NCBI RefSeq assembly: GCF_015594625.1
Contig: NZ_JADNRQ010000001.1
Coordinates: 248,001 to 312,000 of the forward strand
Length of the DNA: 64,000 bases
Reading direction: 5' to 3'
DNA from: Desulfallas sp. Bu1-1
GTDB lineage: Bacteria > Bacillota > Desulfotomaculia > Desulfotomaculales > Desulfallaceae
The position numbers and the translations under genes were made by a program. Below, piece after piece: positions 27,394 through 36,812 of the stretch (within the stretch, counting starts at the first letter, position 1; every line of letters begins with the position of its first letter). The notes under the pieces were generated by a model. That model worked only from the letters and a program-made list of their open reading frames with translations, was not told the DNA's origin and ran no database searches.

Positions 27394-29331
27394 GTGAACG
27401 TGAAAAAGTGGAAATTGGCACTGATTGGAATAATTATTGTTTCCCTGGTTGCCGCCGGCTGGCTGGCCCGGGCGAGGTATGGCCTGGAGCGGCAACACCG
27501 CAGCGTGGCGCTGGCCGTTGTGTATGACGAGGTGGCTTCCCTGGCCCGGATGAACGGCACCAGCACCGTGGATGTGCTGAGCCGGTTCCGGGAGAGGGGC
27601 GTCGGGGCCGTGCTGGTCAAGGAGCCCACGTTGAAGGACGCGGAACTGGGCGGGGAGTTTTCCGTTTTCACCGGCCGGGAATTGCTGCTGGGCAATCCGC
27701 AAATGCCCCGGGGGTTTTACGACAACTTGCGGGGGCAGGTGCAGCCCGGCTTCCTGTACCTGGTCACACCGGCCGAGAATTCCTACCGGCGGGCCGAAGG
27801 GCAACTGCGGGCCAAGGGGGTCCGGGTGAGGACCTGGGAACAGCCCGGCCTGTATATCATTGAAGCGGGCTACAACAACCAGAAACTATATGAACAGATC
27901 GGCCTGGGCATTCCGGATGAGGCCGTGGAGGATATCAGGGCGGCCGGCCTGAAAACCCTGGTGCAACTGCGCAGTTGGGATCAGGTTACCCCCGGGGGGC
28001 TGGAATATGTTTTGGGGCAGGTGGGGCGGATTCCCAACCTGGCCGGGGTGGCGTTCAACGACCCCAAACTGCCGGGAGCGCCCGACCGGATCAGGTCGCT
28101 GGCCTACGAGCTGGACAAGCTGGACGTGCCCGTAATCCAAATTGAATTTTCCCCCCAGGAAGGATTTTCCCGGCTGGGTTTGTTGCTGGATAAACATATT
28201 GTCAGGTTGCACACTATTTCCCTGGAAGAGGACGCCAAAAAGGATTACAGTATATCGGCCATGGTGGACCGGTTCACTCTTGCGGCCACCGAGCGCAACA
28301 TCAGGGTGCTGCTGCTGCACAGTTACATGAAGACGGAGGTGCCCGGCGCGCTGCAGATGAACTTGCAGCTGGCCGGCGAGCTATCGACCAGGTTGAGCGC
28401 CGAGGGCATGCAGGTGGGGGATGCATCGGTTTTGCAGCCCCTGACCGTTTCCCGCTGGCTGCTGTTTGTAACCGGCCTGGGCGTGATTGCCGGGGGGATG
28501 TTGCTGACCCTGGCCATGGGCTGGAACAGGGCAACGCCGGGCCTGGGCTTGACCGGCCTGCTGCTTTGGACGGGGCTGCTGGCGGTGGACCCGGCTGCGG
28601 CCCGTAAATTGATGGCCTTTGCCGCGGTGGTTATTTTTCCCACCCTGTCCCTGGCTATTAATGTGAAGCGGGGAGGTTCTCCCGTAGGCGGGAGTATCCT
28701 CCTGCTGCTGCGCACGTCGCTGTATACTTTTGCTGGGGCGCTTTTAATGGTGGGGCTGCTGGCCGACGCGGGGTTCATGCTCAAGCTGGACCAGTTTACG
28801 GGGGTGAAGCTGGCGCACGTGGCGCCCCTGCTCCTGGTCGCCCTGATCTTTTTCTTCCGGGGGGATGAAGAGGGGCGCGGCTGGCAGCGGCAGCTGCAGC
28901 GGTTTTTGGACCAGCCCATAGCGGTGAAATTCGCCGTGGTGGGGGCGATCCTGCTGGTGGCGCTGCTGGTGTATGTTTCCCGGACGGGCAATGAATCAGC
29001 GGCCATATCCCCGCTGGAGCTGAAGTTCCGCACCCTGCTGGACAACCTGCTGGGCGTGCGCCCCCGCACCAAGGAATTCCTGCTGGGGCACCCGCTGTTG
29101 CTGCTTTTGTTCTACCTGGGGTACCGGAACAACAATTACATGCCCCTGCTGCTGATCGGGGCCATCGGCCAGGTTTCCCTGGTGAATACTTACGCCCACA
29201 TTCACACGCCGCTGCTGGTATCCCTGACCCGGAGCTTCCACGGGCTCTGGCTGGGCATCGCCGGCGGCCTGGTACTGATCGCGCTGTGGAATATTGGCGA
29301 GCGGCTGGCGCAAAAGTATTATTATCAATAA
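27394..29331 (+). CDS. DUF5693 family membrane protein
   Basis: About 645 residues from GTG 27394 (GGGGGT eight bases upstream; an in-frame TTG at 27361 is possible). One N-terminal transmembrane helix (LALIGIIIVSLVAAGWLARA) is followed by a large exterior domain (residues about 40-350: VALAVVYDEVASLARMNGTS, IPNLAGVAFNDPKLPG) and a C-terminal block of eight or so helices from about residue 360. The family is common in SLH-bearing Firmicutes beside csaB and tagA, but has no proven function. A role in export or assembly of the wall polymer is an inference from context. Confidence 0.82.
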   Translation: MNVKKWKLALIGIIIVSLVAAGWLARARYGLERQHRSVALAVVYDEVASLARMNGTSTVDVLSRFRERGVGAVLVKEPTLKDAELGGEFSVFTGRELLLGNPQMPRGFYDNLRGQVQPGFLYLVTPAENSYRRAEGQLRAKGVRVRTWEQPGLYIIEAGYNNQKLYEQIGLGIPDEAVEDIRAAGLKTLVQLRSWDQVTPGGLEYVLGQVGRIPNLAGVAFNDPKLPGAPDRIRSLAYELDKLDVPVIQIEFSPQEGFSRLGLLLDKHIVRLHTISLEEDAKKDYSISAMVDRFTLAATERNIRVLLLHSYMKTEVPGALQMNLQLAGELSTRLSAEGMQVGDASVLQPLTVSRWLLFVTGLGVIAGGMLLTLAMGWNRATPGLGLTGLLLWTGLLAVDPAAARKLMAFAAVVIFPTLSLAINVKRGGSPVGGSILLLLRTSLYTFAGALLMVGLLADAGFMLKLDQFTGVKLAHVAPLLLVALIFFFRGDEEGRGWQRQLQRFLDQPIAVKFAVVGAILLVALLVYVSRTGNESAAISPLELKFRTLLDNLLGVRPRTKEFLLGHPLLLLLFYLGYRNNNYMPLLLIGAIGQVSLVNTYAHIHTPLLVSLTRSFHGLWLGIAGGLVLIALWNIGERLAQKYYYQ

Positions 29332-29434
29332 TTTTCAACGGGCACCGGAAAGTTATTTTTGAACATGCCGCAAGGAACAACTTGCCAGCTTATTTCGTCA
29401 AAATACCAGGTAATTAATTGAAAAACTAACGGAG

Positions 29435-30517
29435 GTGTCTAAAATTTTCAAGAAAAAGCTTATTGTGTTACTTGCGGCGCTGGTTTTTGCCCTGGGATTG
29501 TCCGGTGTGGCTGAAGCTACTATAGCCACCAAACAGGTTAAAGTGAACTATGCCGGTATCAAGCTTTACGTGGACGGGAAAGCCGTCAATATAAATCCAT
29601 CGGAAGAGCCCTTTGCCATTAACGGGGTCACTTACGTGCCGCTGCGGCTGGTGGGTGAAGCATTGAACTGCTACGTGAACTGGCAGGGGACAACCAAAAC
29701 CATCAATATTTCCAGTAAAACCACTACGGAAGTAAATAGCCTGAAGACGCAGGTCAGCCAGAAGGACAAGGAAATTGGGGACCTGAAAAAGAAAATTGCC
29801 GAACTGGAGCAACAGCTGGAGCAGGCCAGAACGGAAGGGCAGGATTTAAGCGACCTGGAAGACGACCTGCTGGGTGATTACGATGAACTGGGTGACGTGT
29901 CCATCGACGGGATTAAGCTTGACGGCGACAAAGACGAGGTGGACGTGGAAATCGAGGTTGACTTGGATGAATATGAATCGGAATGGGATGATTTAACCGA
30001 CCGGGAGATTGAAGACTGGCTGGAAGACCTGGTCGGAGATATTCAGGATAAGCTTTCCGAAGATACGGAAGTGAACGGAACCATAATCAACACCGGCAAT
30101 GACGACGTGCTGGTTGAGTTTTACAAGGACGGGGAAGACGACCTCGACGTTGATTTTGAGGACGATGATTACCGTAACGGCGGCCTGGATACCGGCGACG
30201 TGGAGGACGACCTGCTGGGCGACAGTTACGATGTGGGCGACGTCGAATTTTCAGTGTATTATGTGGACTACGATGAAGATGATGATGAAATAGTTGTATA
30301 CCTGGAAGCAGCTGACAACGATGCCTCAAGTAAGTGGGATGATATGAGCCAAAGCGTTATTGAAAGCGACGTTGAAAGTATTTGCGAGGATATAGCCGAA
30401 ATTTTTGAAGACGATGCCGGCGCCGACCCGGAGGTAGTCGATATTTATTTCTATGATGAATCCTCTGATTTACTGGATAGTTTCACCTATGACGTGGACA
30501 GCGGAACGCTGGATTAA
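29435..30517 (+). CDS. exported copper-amine-oxidase-like domain protein with two acidic repeats
   Basis: 360 residues from GTG 29435. GGAGG directly abuts that GTG, whereas an in-frame ATT at 29444 lies at ideal spacing, so a rare ATT start is possible. Signal peptide (KLIVLLAALVFALGLSGVAE), then a copper amine oxidase N-like stalk domain (about 40-95: GVTYVPLRLVGEALNCYVNW), a short coiled coil (residues about 105-135), then two tandem acidic domains of about 100 residues, each starting EDDLLGD and extremely rich in Asp/Glu. Cation binding or wall attachment is possible but unproven. About 100 bases after the DUF5693 gene. Confidence 0.82.
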   Translation: MSKIFKKKLIVLLAALVFALGLSGVAEATIATKQVKVNYAGIKLYVDGKAVNINPSEEPFAINGVTYVPLRLVGEALNCYVNWQGTTKTINISSKTTTEVNSLKTQVSQKDKEIGDLKKKIAELEQQLEQARTEGQDLSDLEDDLLGDYDELGDVSIDGIKLDGDKDEVDVEIEVDLDEYESEWDDLTDREIEDWLEDLVGDIQDKLSEDTEVNGTIINTGNDDVLVEFYKDGEDDLDVDFEDDDYRNGGLDTGDVEDDLLGDSYDVGDVEFSVYYVDYDEDDDEIVVYLEAADNDASSKWDDMSQSVIESDVESICEDIAEIFEDDAGADPEVVDIYFYDESSDLLDSFTYDVDSGTLD

Positions 30518-30618
30518 TTCACGGGATTAAGTATTACCATGTTTTTCGGGTTTTTTCAAAAATTTACTACAGGTAAGTTCCAGAAAACGGAGAAATACAT
30601 ATACCAGGTGATTATGTA

Positions 30619-31368
30619 ATGAGAGTGGAACTTTTTGGCGCCCCGGTGGACCGCCTGACCATGGAGCAGGCCGAGGAAAGGGTTGCGGAACTGGTTCGTG
30701 GCGGGCGATCCTGCCGGGTCATTACTTTAAACCCGGAATTTTTGTACCGGGCGGTCAGCGCGGAACCTTTATTGCTGGAACTGGTGCGCAGGGCGGACCT
30801 GGTTACCGCCGATGGTGAAGGTATTGTATGGGCCGGCCGGGTTGCCGGCACGCCGTTCCCGGAAAGGGTTACCGGCATCGACCTGATGCTGCGCCTGGTG
30901 CGGCGGGCGGCCGCCGAGGGCTGGAGGGTGTACCTTCTGGGTTCCGCCCCGGGGGTGGCCGGTGAGGCGGCGGCCAACCTGCAGCGCAAGTATCCGGGGT
31001 TGCAGGTGGCCGGGACCCACCACGGCTACTTCAAGCCGGACGAGGAGGAACTGGTTGTCCGGCAGGTCAAGCAGGCGGCGCCGCAGCTTTTGTTTGTGGC
31101 TCTGGGCGCTCCCAGGCAGGAACTCTGGATCGACCGCCATGTTGACCGGATCGGGCCGGTGGTGGCCATGGGCGTGGGCGGCAGTTTCGACGTTGTCGCC
31201 GGCCGCGTGGCCAGGGCGCCCCGCTGGATGCAGCGGATGAAAATCGAGTGGCTGGGCCGGCTCATCCGGGAACCGTCCCGCTGGCGGCGCATGCTGGTGC
31301 TGCCCAAATTTGCCTGGCTGGTGCTGAAAACCTATGGATTTGGTAAGCGACGGCAAAGATTTGGTTGA
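30619..31368 (+). CDS. tagA: WecG/TagA/CpsF family glycosyltransferase
   Basis: A 249-residue GT26 enzyme that would add the second sugar (N-acetylmannosamine in the B. subtilis TagA prototype) to undecaprenyl-diphospho-GlcNAc. Family segments are visible: ITLNPEFLYRAV, ADGEGIVWAGR, PERVTGIDLM, LLGSAPGVAGEAAANLQRKY, LFVALGAPRQELWI and MGVGGSFDVVAG. It is placed next to an LCP ligase and upstream of a TagO-like gene, so a wall-polymer linkage unit is the probable product. The symbol reflects the family; the exact sugar is inferred. Confidence 0.87.
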   Translation: MRVELFGAPVDRLTMEQAEERVAELVRGGRSCRVITLNPEFLYRAVSAEPLLLELVRRADLVTADGEGIVWAGRVAGTPFPERVTGIDLMLRLVRRAAAEGWRVYLLGSAPGVAGEAAANLQRKYPGLQVAGTHHGYFKPDEEELVVRQVKQAAPQLLFVALGAPRQELWIDRHVDRIGPVVAMGVGGSFDVVAGRVARAPRWMQRMKIEWLGRLIREPSRWRRMLVLPKFAWLVLKTYGFGKRRQRFG

Positions 31369-31470
31369 AGGTTTGTCCCCGAAGGTGTATTATGTTCTCT
31401 AAGGGTTGTTGATGGCACTGAAGCGGAACAGTTTACGGCACGACGGCAAAGGAGGTGCCGCAGGCGAGAA

Positions 31471-32748
31471 ATGCGTAGAAAAAGAAGACTAAAAAGCAAG
31501 TTGAGATTTTTTGTGTTTCTTTTGCTGCTGGCGGGCTTATTTTCCGGTGGTTTTGTGGCGGCCAACAATTACTTGTGGCCCTGGCTTACAGGTAATAATC
31601 TTGTCTCTAAAAATGATGGTCGGGATGAAATGAATTTGGCCAGGCTGGACGGCCTCAACGTGCTGATGATGGGCGTGGACGAGCGGCAAAATGACAAAAG
31701 CCTTCGCACCGATACCATGATTTTGGCCAACATCAATAATAAAGACAACCGGATTTCGTTGCTTTCCATCCCCCGGGACACCAAGGTGAACCTGCCCGGC
31801 CACGGGGTGAACAAGATCAACGCGGCCAACCTGTTCGGCGGCCCGGAAATGGCCATGGACGTTGTCTCGGAACTTACCGGGATGCCGGTGGATTATTATA
31901 TCATTACTAATTTTAACGGTTTTAAAGGCATAGTGGACGCCCTGGGCGGCGTCACCGTGGATGTTGAAAAGGATATGCGCTACCACGAGCGGGCTTATGG
32001 CGGCGCTTATAATATTGATTTGCAAAAAGGCGTGCAGCGTTTGAACGGCGACCAGGCCCTGATGTACGCCCGTTACCGTTACGACGAACTGGGGGACATT
32101 ACCCGCACCCAGCGCCAGCTGAAGCTGCTCACCGCCATCGGGGAGGAGGTCATGAAACCCGGCACCATCACCAAGCTGCCCAGGCTGATCCCCGAGATAT
32201 ATAAAAACGTGGAAACCAATATGGGGTTGAAGCAAATGGTGGCGATGGCCAGGGCGGCCAGGAATATAGATAACGTGCAGATAGTGACCCAGACACTGCC
32301 GGGCTGGTTCCTTAACGAAAACGGCGTCAGTTACTGGTACGTGGACCCGGAAGAGGCAAAACAAGTGGCCGCCGCCCTCTTTGAGGAGGGCAAGGTTGTG
32401 GAAGTGGTGCAGGGGGAAATTACAAGAGATAACAATAGCGCCGGCGGCAAGCAGGTCGCCCTGGAGCAATCCCGCCCGGCGTCCCGGCCCGCCGGCGATA
32501 GCGATTCCGCCGGGACCGGGAACCCGGCCCCCCCGGAAACGGCTGAACCGGCACCCGGCCCGGAAAGTCCGGCTTCCGGTAGTGAGGGGGCAAATTCGAG
32601 CGGGTCCGGTAGCAATCAGGGCCCGGATACCGGTTCGGACACTTCCGGTACGACATCCCAACCGCAGGTGCCCCGGGACAACAACGCGCTGCCCGAAACA
32701 GGAACACCCCCTTCCAGCGGTCACGTGCAGATTATCATTAATCCTTAA
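31471..32748 (+). CDS. LytR-CpsA-Psr (LCP) family wall-polymer ligase
   Basis: 425 residues. An N-terminal basic stretch and single membrane helix (FFVFLLLLAGLFSGGFVAAN) anchor an extracellular LCP domain: RTDTMILANINNKDNRISLL, SIPRDTKVNLPGHGVNKINA, VEKDMRYHERAYGG and LMYARYRYDELGDITRTQRQ, with the arginines that hold the pyrophosphate lipid. LCP enzymes move undecaprenyl-linked polymers onto peptidoglycan. From about residue 330 the tail is a Pro/Ser/Gly-rich low-complexity region of some 95 residues, probably a wall-spanning linker. AAAGGAGGT lies 14 bases upstream. A terminator follows the gene. Confidence 0.9.
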   Translation: MRRKRRLKSKLRFFVFLLLLAGLFSGGFVAANNYLWPWLTGNNLVSKNDGRDEMNLARLDGLNVLMMGVDERQNDKSLRTDTMILANINNKDNRISLLSIPRDTKVNLPGHGVNKINAANLFGGPEMAMDVVSELTGMPVDYYIITNFNGFKGIVDALGGVTVDVEKDMRYHERAYGGAYNIDLQKGVQRLNGDQALMYARYRYDELGDITRTQRQLKLLTAIGEEVMKPGTITKLPRLIPEIYKNVETNMGLKQMVAMARAARNIDNVQIVTQTLPGWFLNENGVSYWYVDPEEAKQVAAALFEEGKVVEVVQGEITRDNNSAGGKQVALEQSRPASRPAGDSDSAGTGNPAPPETAEPAPGPESPASGSEGANSSGSGSNQGPDTGSDTSGTTSQPQVPRDNNALPETGTPPSSGHVQIIINP

Positions 32749-32762
32749 TCATTAAACAAATG

Positions 32763-32795
32763 GCAATACCCTACCAAACGGGTATTGCTTTTTTT
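32763..32795 (+). terminator. rho-independent terminator after the LCP gene
   Basis: GCAATACCC (32763-32771) pairs with GGGTATTGC (32780-32788) around an eight-base loop, followed by seven T. Confidence 0.88.
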
Positions 32796-32862
32796 GCATG
32801 GAACAAAAGCCGAATTTTGTCAGTCTATAGTTAAATGGATATAGACAGGCGGGGGGAGCATC

Positions 32863-34368
32863 ATGATGTTTTACCTGGTTAAAAAAATAATAGTTGTTTT
32901 TACTGCGATATTGGCCCTGTCGATCGCGGGGTGGCCCGGCGCCGCCGGCGCCGCCGGGGAGAGCGATCTGCGCTACGGCGTTAAAACAGAACTGGCGCCC
33001 GGGGTTGTTTACTACCCGTTTTCAACCAAGAACTGGTCCGGCCAGCCGGTGACGGGGCATGTTACGGAAATCACACCCGGAGGGGAACTGCTGGAAATCC
33101 GGCCGGCGCCGGGGAATGATGCGCTGGGTGGAAGGGAGACGGTGAGCAGCCTGGCTGCCCGGCACGGCGCCGTGGCGGCTGTAAACGGGGGGTTTTTTGA
33201 CGGCGGCAGCGGCAATCCCATTGGAGGGCTGGTGGTGGATGGCGTGGTGCACTACCACCGGGATCTGCTCCGCACTTCCGTGGGTTGGAACGGCAAAGGC
33301 CAGTTCAAATTCGGTTATTTTATTCCCGGAACGAGGGTTGTCTCGGGCGCGGGCAGTTTGACCGTGGACGGCTACAACCGGCTGCCCGGGGCGGGCGAAG
33401 TTACTTTGTTGACGCCCCTGGGGAGCGGCGGCATCAGCGCCTCCGGGTCGAACACCGTGGTGTTGCAGAGGGCCGGGGATGGCACTTTTAAGGTTGTGGA
33501 TGCCCGGCCCGGCCCCGGGAATTATATGCTGGTATTCGGCAGCGCGCGGGCGGGTCTGGCCGGCTCTTTCCGCAAGGGCGACACGCTCCAAATCCAATCC
33601 ACTTTCGGCTCCGGACTGGAGGGGATCGATCACCTGGTTACCGGCGGGCCGTTATTGGTGCAGGACGGTATTCCCGTTTTTCAGGCCGTCAACGAGGGTT
33701 TCCGGGGCGGGGTGCTGGCGCCTAACGCCAGGACCGCCGTGGGCGTCAAGGCCAACGGGAACGTGCTGCTGGTAGTGGTGGAAAAAGTGAAAAGCGCCAA
33801 TCAACAAAACGATTACGCCAGCGCGGGGCTGACACCGGATGAACTGGCCTGGCTGATGGCCGGGCTGGGAGCGGTACGGGCGGCCGCACTGGACGGCGGT
33901 GGGTCCAGCGCCATGTGGGCGGGCGGCAAGCTGGTGAGCAGGCCCTCCGACGGCAGCGAAAGAAAGGTGGCCAACGCGCTGGTGGTGCTGTACCAGATCC
34001 CCACTTACTTCAACGGGCAGAGGGTTTATTTTGATGTTCCGCCCTACCTGGAGCAGGGACGGGCTTATGTCCCCCTGCGGGGCATCTTCGAACTGCTGGG
34101 CGCCAGGGTAACGTGGGACCCGGCGACGCAAACCGTGCTGGCGGTGCGTGGTGAACGGTCGGTAAGCCTGACCATCGGTAAACGGGAAGCCCTGGTGGGG
34201 GATAAACCCGTGCTGCTGGATGCCGTGCCCGGGGTGATCAACGGGCGCACGATGGTTCCCCTCAGGTTCGTTGGTGAATCCCTGGGCGACCGCGTTGAGT
34301 GGCAGAGCAGCCCCAAGGCGATTAAAATCTACAGTAAAAACATTGAGCAGGGGGTAAATCCCGAATGA
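32863..34368 (+). CDS. exported phosphodiester glycosidase (NAGPA-like) with copper-amine-oxidase-like domain
   Basis: 501 residues. Signal peptide (IIVVFTAILALSIAGWPG), then a phosphodiester glycosidase domain (about 75-380) with AVNGGFFDGGSGNPIGGLVV, TAVGVKANGNVLLVVVE and ALDGGGSSAMWAGG. The prototype removes GlcNAc from GlcNAc-phospho diesters; bacterial members are thought to trim phosphate-linked sugars of wall glycans. The C-terminal 115 residues are a copper amine oxidase N-like domain (YVPLRGIFELLGARVTWDP, MVPLRFVGESLGDRVEW), likely a wall-binding stalk, as in the protein at 29.4 kb. GGGGGGAG precedes tandem ATGs. Overlaps the next gene by four bases. Confidence 0.87.
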   Translation: MMFYLVKKIIVVFTAILALSIAGWPGAAGAAGESDLRYGVKTELAPGVVYYPFSTKNWSGQPVTGHVTEITPGGELLEIRPAPGNDALGGRETVSSLAARHGAVAAVNGGFFDGGSGNPIGGLVVDGVVHYHRDLLRTSVGWNGKGQFKFGYFIPGTRVVSGAGSLTVDGYNRLPGAGEVTLLTPLGSGGISASGSNTVVLQRAGDGTFKVVDARPGPGNYMLVFGSARAGLAGSFRKGDTLQIQSTFGSGLEGIDHLVTGGPLLVQDGIPVFQAVNEGFRGGVLAPNARTAVGVKANGNVLLVVVEKVKSANQQNDYASAGLTPDELAWLMAGLGAVRAAALDGGGSSAMWAGGKLVSRPSDGSERKVANALVVLYQIPTYFNGQRVYFDVPPYLEQGRAYVPLRGIFELLGARVTWDPATQTVLAVRGERSVSLTIGKREALVGDKPVLLDAVPGVINGRTMVPLRFVGESLGDRVEWQSSPKAIKIYSKNIEQGVNPE

Positions 34369-35465
34369 TGACCAGTATAGCTGATTTCATCGACCGCGCC
34401 CGGAATAAATTTATACCGGCGTTTATTGGTTTGATGTTGCTGGCGGGCCTGCCGGGTTTACCGGCGGCGGCAGAGGAGATTTTGCCGGCGGGGCAGGAAA
34501 ATACCCCCGCCCCCGTCAAATTAATCAACCGGGAATATATCGATACTGTCACTGTCAACCACCCGTTGTTTGTGGACCTGCTGGAAAACGGGAATTACCT
34601 GGTTTGCCGGGTGGGTTTCAATGCTCCTTCGGTGCAGGAGATCGACCCCGCGGGCCGGGTGGTGTGGTCCATCGACGGTGTGCAGCCGGTCAGCGCAAGG
34701 CGTTTGCCCGGCGGGAACACGCTGGTGGCCGATTCCGGCGCGCCGGGACTGCCGTATGCCCCGCGGGTGCTGGAGGTCTCCCCCGCGGGAAAAGTGGTGT
34801 GGGAACACCGTTTCGCCTCGCTGGCCGAATCTCCCCGCTACGCTGAAAAGCTGGCCAATGGAAATATCCTGGTGACCCTGCCCTTTATGATTGTGGAGCT
34901 GGACAGGCAGCACCGGGTTGTATGGTCCTACGGCAGCCGCAAACCGTTGTCTCCGGACAGCGCGGGCTACCTGGAGCGGCCGGTGATGGCCGCCGGCCTG
35001 GCCAACGGCAACGTGCTGGTGGTGGATCGCGGGTTTGCCGGGGGCAGGGTCCTGGAAATAAATAAGAGTAAGCAGGTGGTTTGGCAGTTTGGCCGCCGGT
35101 TGGCTGAGCTGCGCTTTTCCAGTGGCGTACCGGCGGTAACAGGCGACCGGGTTGAGGCGGAGCGGTCCGTTCCGGAGTTCCTGCCGGCACCTTCGTATGC
35201 CTGCCGCCTGGAGAACGGCAATACCCTGGTGACCGACCTTGGTACCAGCCGCCTGGTGGAAATCGACGGGAAAGGCAACATTGCCCGGGAACTGGATTGG
35301 TCCGCCGCCCTGCTGGGTTACCCGGTGATGAACACCTGGCAGGCGGCGCTGGCCGGGGACAGGTTGCTGCCGGTGTTCACCCTGACCAATTCCCACTCCA
35401 GGATTCTGGAGCTGGATATCAATAATTTGCCCGCGCTGAACAGGGGTGGGGCGAGCGAGACATGA
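34365..35465 (+). CDS. exported PQQ-like/arylsulfotransferase-like beta-propeller protein
   Basis: 366 residues. The N-terminal segment FIGLMLLAGLPGLPAAAEEI is a signal peptide. The mature part is a run of about six repeats of the kind LLENGNYLVCRVGF, RRLPGGNTLVADSG, EVSPAGKVVWEHRF, KLANGNILVTLPF, GLANGNVLVVDRGF and RLENGNTLVTDLGT. The repeating xNGNxLV...D element with a tryptophan (VVW) is typical of PQQ-type and arylsulfotransferase N-terminal propellers. Arylsulfotransferase catalytic histidines are not evident, so a binding or scaffold role is as likely as catalysis. Translationally coupled to the glycosidase. Confidence 0.75.
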   Translation: MMTSIADFIDRARNKFIPAFIGLMLLAGLPGLPAAAEEILPAGQENTPAPVKLINREYIDTVTVNHPLFVDLLENGNYLVCRVGFNAPSVQEIDPAGRVVWSIDGVQPVSARRLPGGNTLVADSGAPGLPYAPRVLEVSPAGKVVWEHRFASLAESPRYAEKLANGNILVTLPFMIVELDRQHRVVWSYGSRKPLSPDSAGYLERPVMAAGLANGNVLVVDRGFAGGRVLEINKSKQVVWQFGRRLAELRFSSGVPAVTGDRVEAERSVPEFLPAPSYACRLENGNTLVTDLGTSRLVEIDGKGNIARELDWSAALLGYPVMNTWQAALAGDRLLPVFTLTNSHSRILELDINNLPALNRGGASET

Positions 35466-35555
35466 TCACCCCAGTCGCAACCCGGAAATTAACGCGAAGC
35501 TCCAAGGCAGGCTTTTGCAGGGGCAACTAACTTTAAGCTGCTCTTGAAAAATTTC

Positions 35556-35595
35556 ATTTAGCGGGGCTTTGTGTTAATTGGATGATTGCAAGCCC
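35556..35595. repeat. dispersed repeat upstream of csaB
   Basis: CATTTAGCGGGGCTTTGTGT and the following TTGGATGATTGCA closely match 48738-48776 (near the jetA relic), with about 80 percent identity by eye. Function unknown. Confidence 0.5.
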
Positions 35596-35674
35596 CAGCA
35601 TAGACTATCTCGAAGGAAATTAGATTGATCCGCAGGTTCGCTTTTCCCGTGCGGGTTTGAAAGCAGGTGTTCTT

Positions 35675-36787
35675 TTGGTTGATCAAGCCGGTAAAATAGT
35701 AATATCCGGTTACTACGGGTTCGGCAACCTGGGGGACGAGGCCGTGCTGTACAGCATGCTGCATGCCTTGCGCCGGGGCATTCCGGGGCTGGAGGTGACG
35801 GTGCTTTCCAACGATCCCCCCGCCACCGCGCGGGATTACGGGGTACGGGCGGTGGACCGCTGGAATGTGCGGGAGGTGGCCGGGGCGATCCGCCGGGCCG
35901 ACCTGCTGGTCAGCGGCGGCGGCAGCCTGCTGCAGGACATCACCGGGCTGCAGAGCCTGTTTTATTACCTGGGGGTGATCTGGCTGGCCCGGCTGTTACG
36001 CCGGCCGGTGGTTTATTACGCCCAGGGCATCGGCCCGGTGACGTCGAAAAGCGGGCGGCGCCTGGTGGGGCTCACCACCCGGGGCGTGCGGGCCGTCACC
36101 GTGCGCGACGAGGAATCGTTGCAGGACCTGCGTGCCATGGGGGTGCGGCGGCCCGTCGAGGTGACCGCCGACCCGGTGCTGGGCCTGCGGCCGGAAGATA
36201 TCGACATGGCTGCCGGGGCGGAAATCCTGCGGCGCCACGGGGTGACCCCCGGCGCGGGGGTGGTGGGCGTTTCGGTGCGCCCGCTGGCCGGACCGGCCGC
36301 CTGGGAAATGGAACTGGCCCGCGCCCTGGACAGGCTGGCCCGGGCGGGGCGCACGGTGGTGTTTGTGCCCATGCAAAGCCCGGCGGACCTGGTGATTTCC
36401 CGGGAGGTGGCGGCGGTGATGCGGGAACCGCACGTGCTGATCAGTGAAAAGCTCAATGTGCCGCAAATGATTTCCCTGGTGGGCAACCTCGGCCTGCTGG
36501 TGGGCATGCGCCTGCACGCGCTGATTTTTGCGGCGGTATGCGGCGTGCCCCCGGTGGGCATAGCGTATGATCCCAAGGTGGAGCGGTTCCTGCGGCGAAT
36601 TGGCGTTGACCCCGCCGGGCGCCCGCACGAGATTAAAGGAGACGCGCTGGCCGGCATGGCTGAGCAGTTTTTGGACAGGCGGGAACGGATTGCGGGGAAT
36701 ATAACCCGGCACGTGGAGCAATTGCGCCGCGCCGCCGGGCGCACGGCCGAGGTTGTTAAGGAAATATTGGAAAATAAGATTACATAA
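35675..36787 (+). CDS. csaB: polysaccharide pyruvyl transferase CsaB
   Basis: Adds ketal pyruvate from PEP to the secondary cell-wall polymer, creating the ligand for SLH domains. The 370-residue product has the family start [51 protein letters not shown], and [20 protein letters not shown] near residue 280. TTG 35675 is chosen as CAGGTG lies eight bases upstream; TTG 35657 would add six residues. Two SLH exoproteins in this window would depend on it. The preceding 190 bases hold no gene. Confidence 0.93.
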   Translation: MVDQAGKIVISGYYGFGNLGDEAVLYSMLHALRRGIPGLEVTVLSNDPPATARDYGVRAVDRWNVREVAGAIRRADLLVSGGGSLLQDITGLQSLFYYLGVIWLARLLRRPVVYYAQGIGPVTSKSGRRLVGLTTRGVRAVTVRDEESLQDLRAMGVRRPVEVTADPVLGLRPEDIDMAAGAEILRRHGVTPGAGVVGVSVRPLAGPAAWEMELARALDRLARAGRTVVFVPMQSPADLVISREVAAVMREPHVLISEKLNVPQMISLVGNLGLLVGMRLHALIFAAVCGVPPVGIAYDPKVERFLRRIGVDPAGRPHEIKGDALAGMAEQFLDRRERIAGNITRHVEQLRRAAGRTAEVVKEILENKIT

Positions 36788-36812
36788 TACTTCCCCGGGA
36801 AGGAGGCAATTT

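Noticed and set aside
31537-32724. 395-codon open frame antisense to the LCP gene
   Set aside because: Shadow of a well-supported gene; the sequence shows no recognisable domain and has no RBS.
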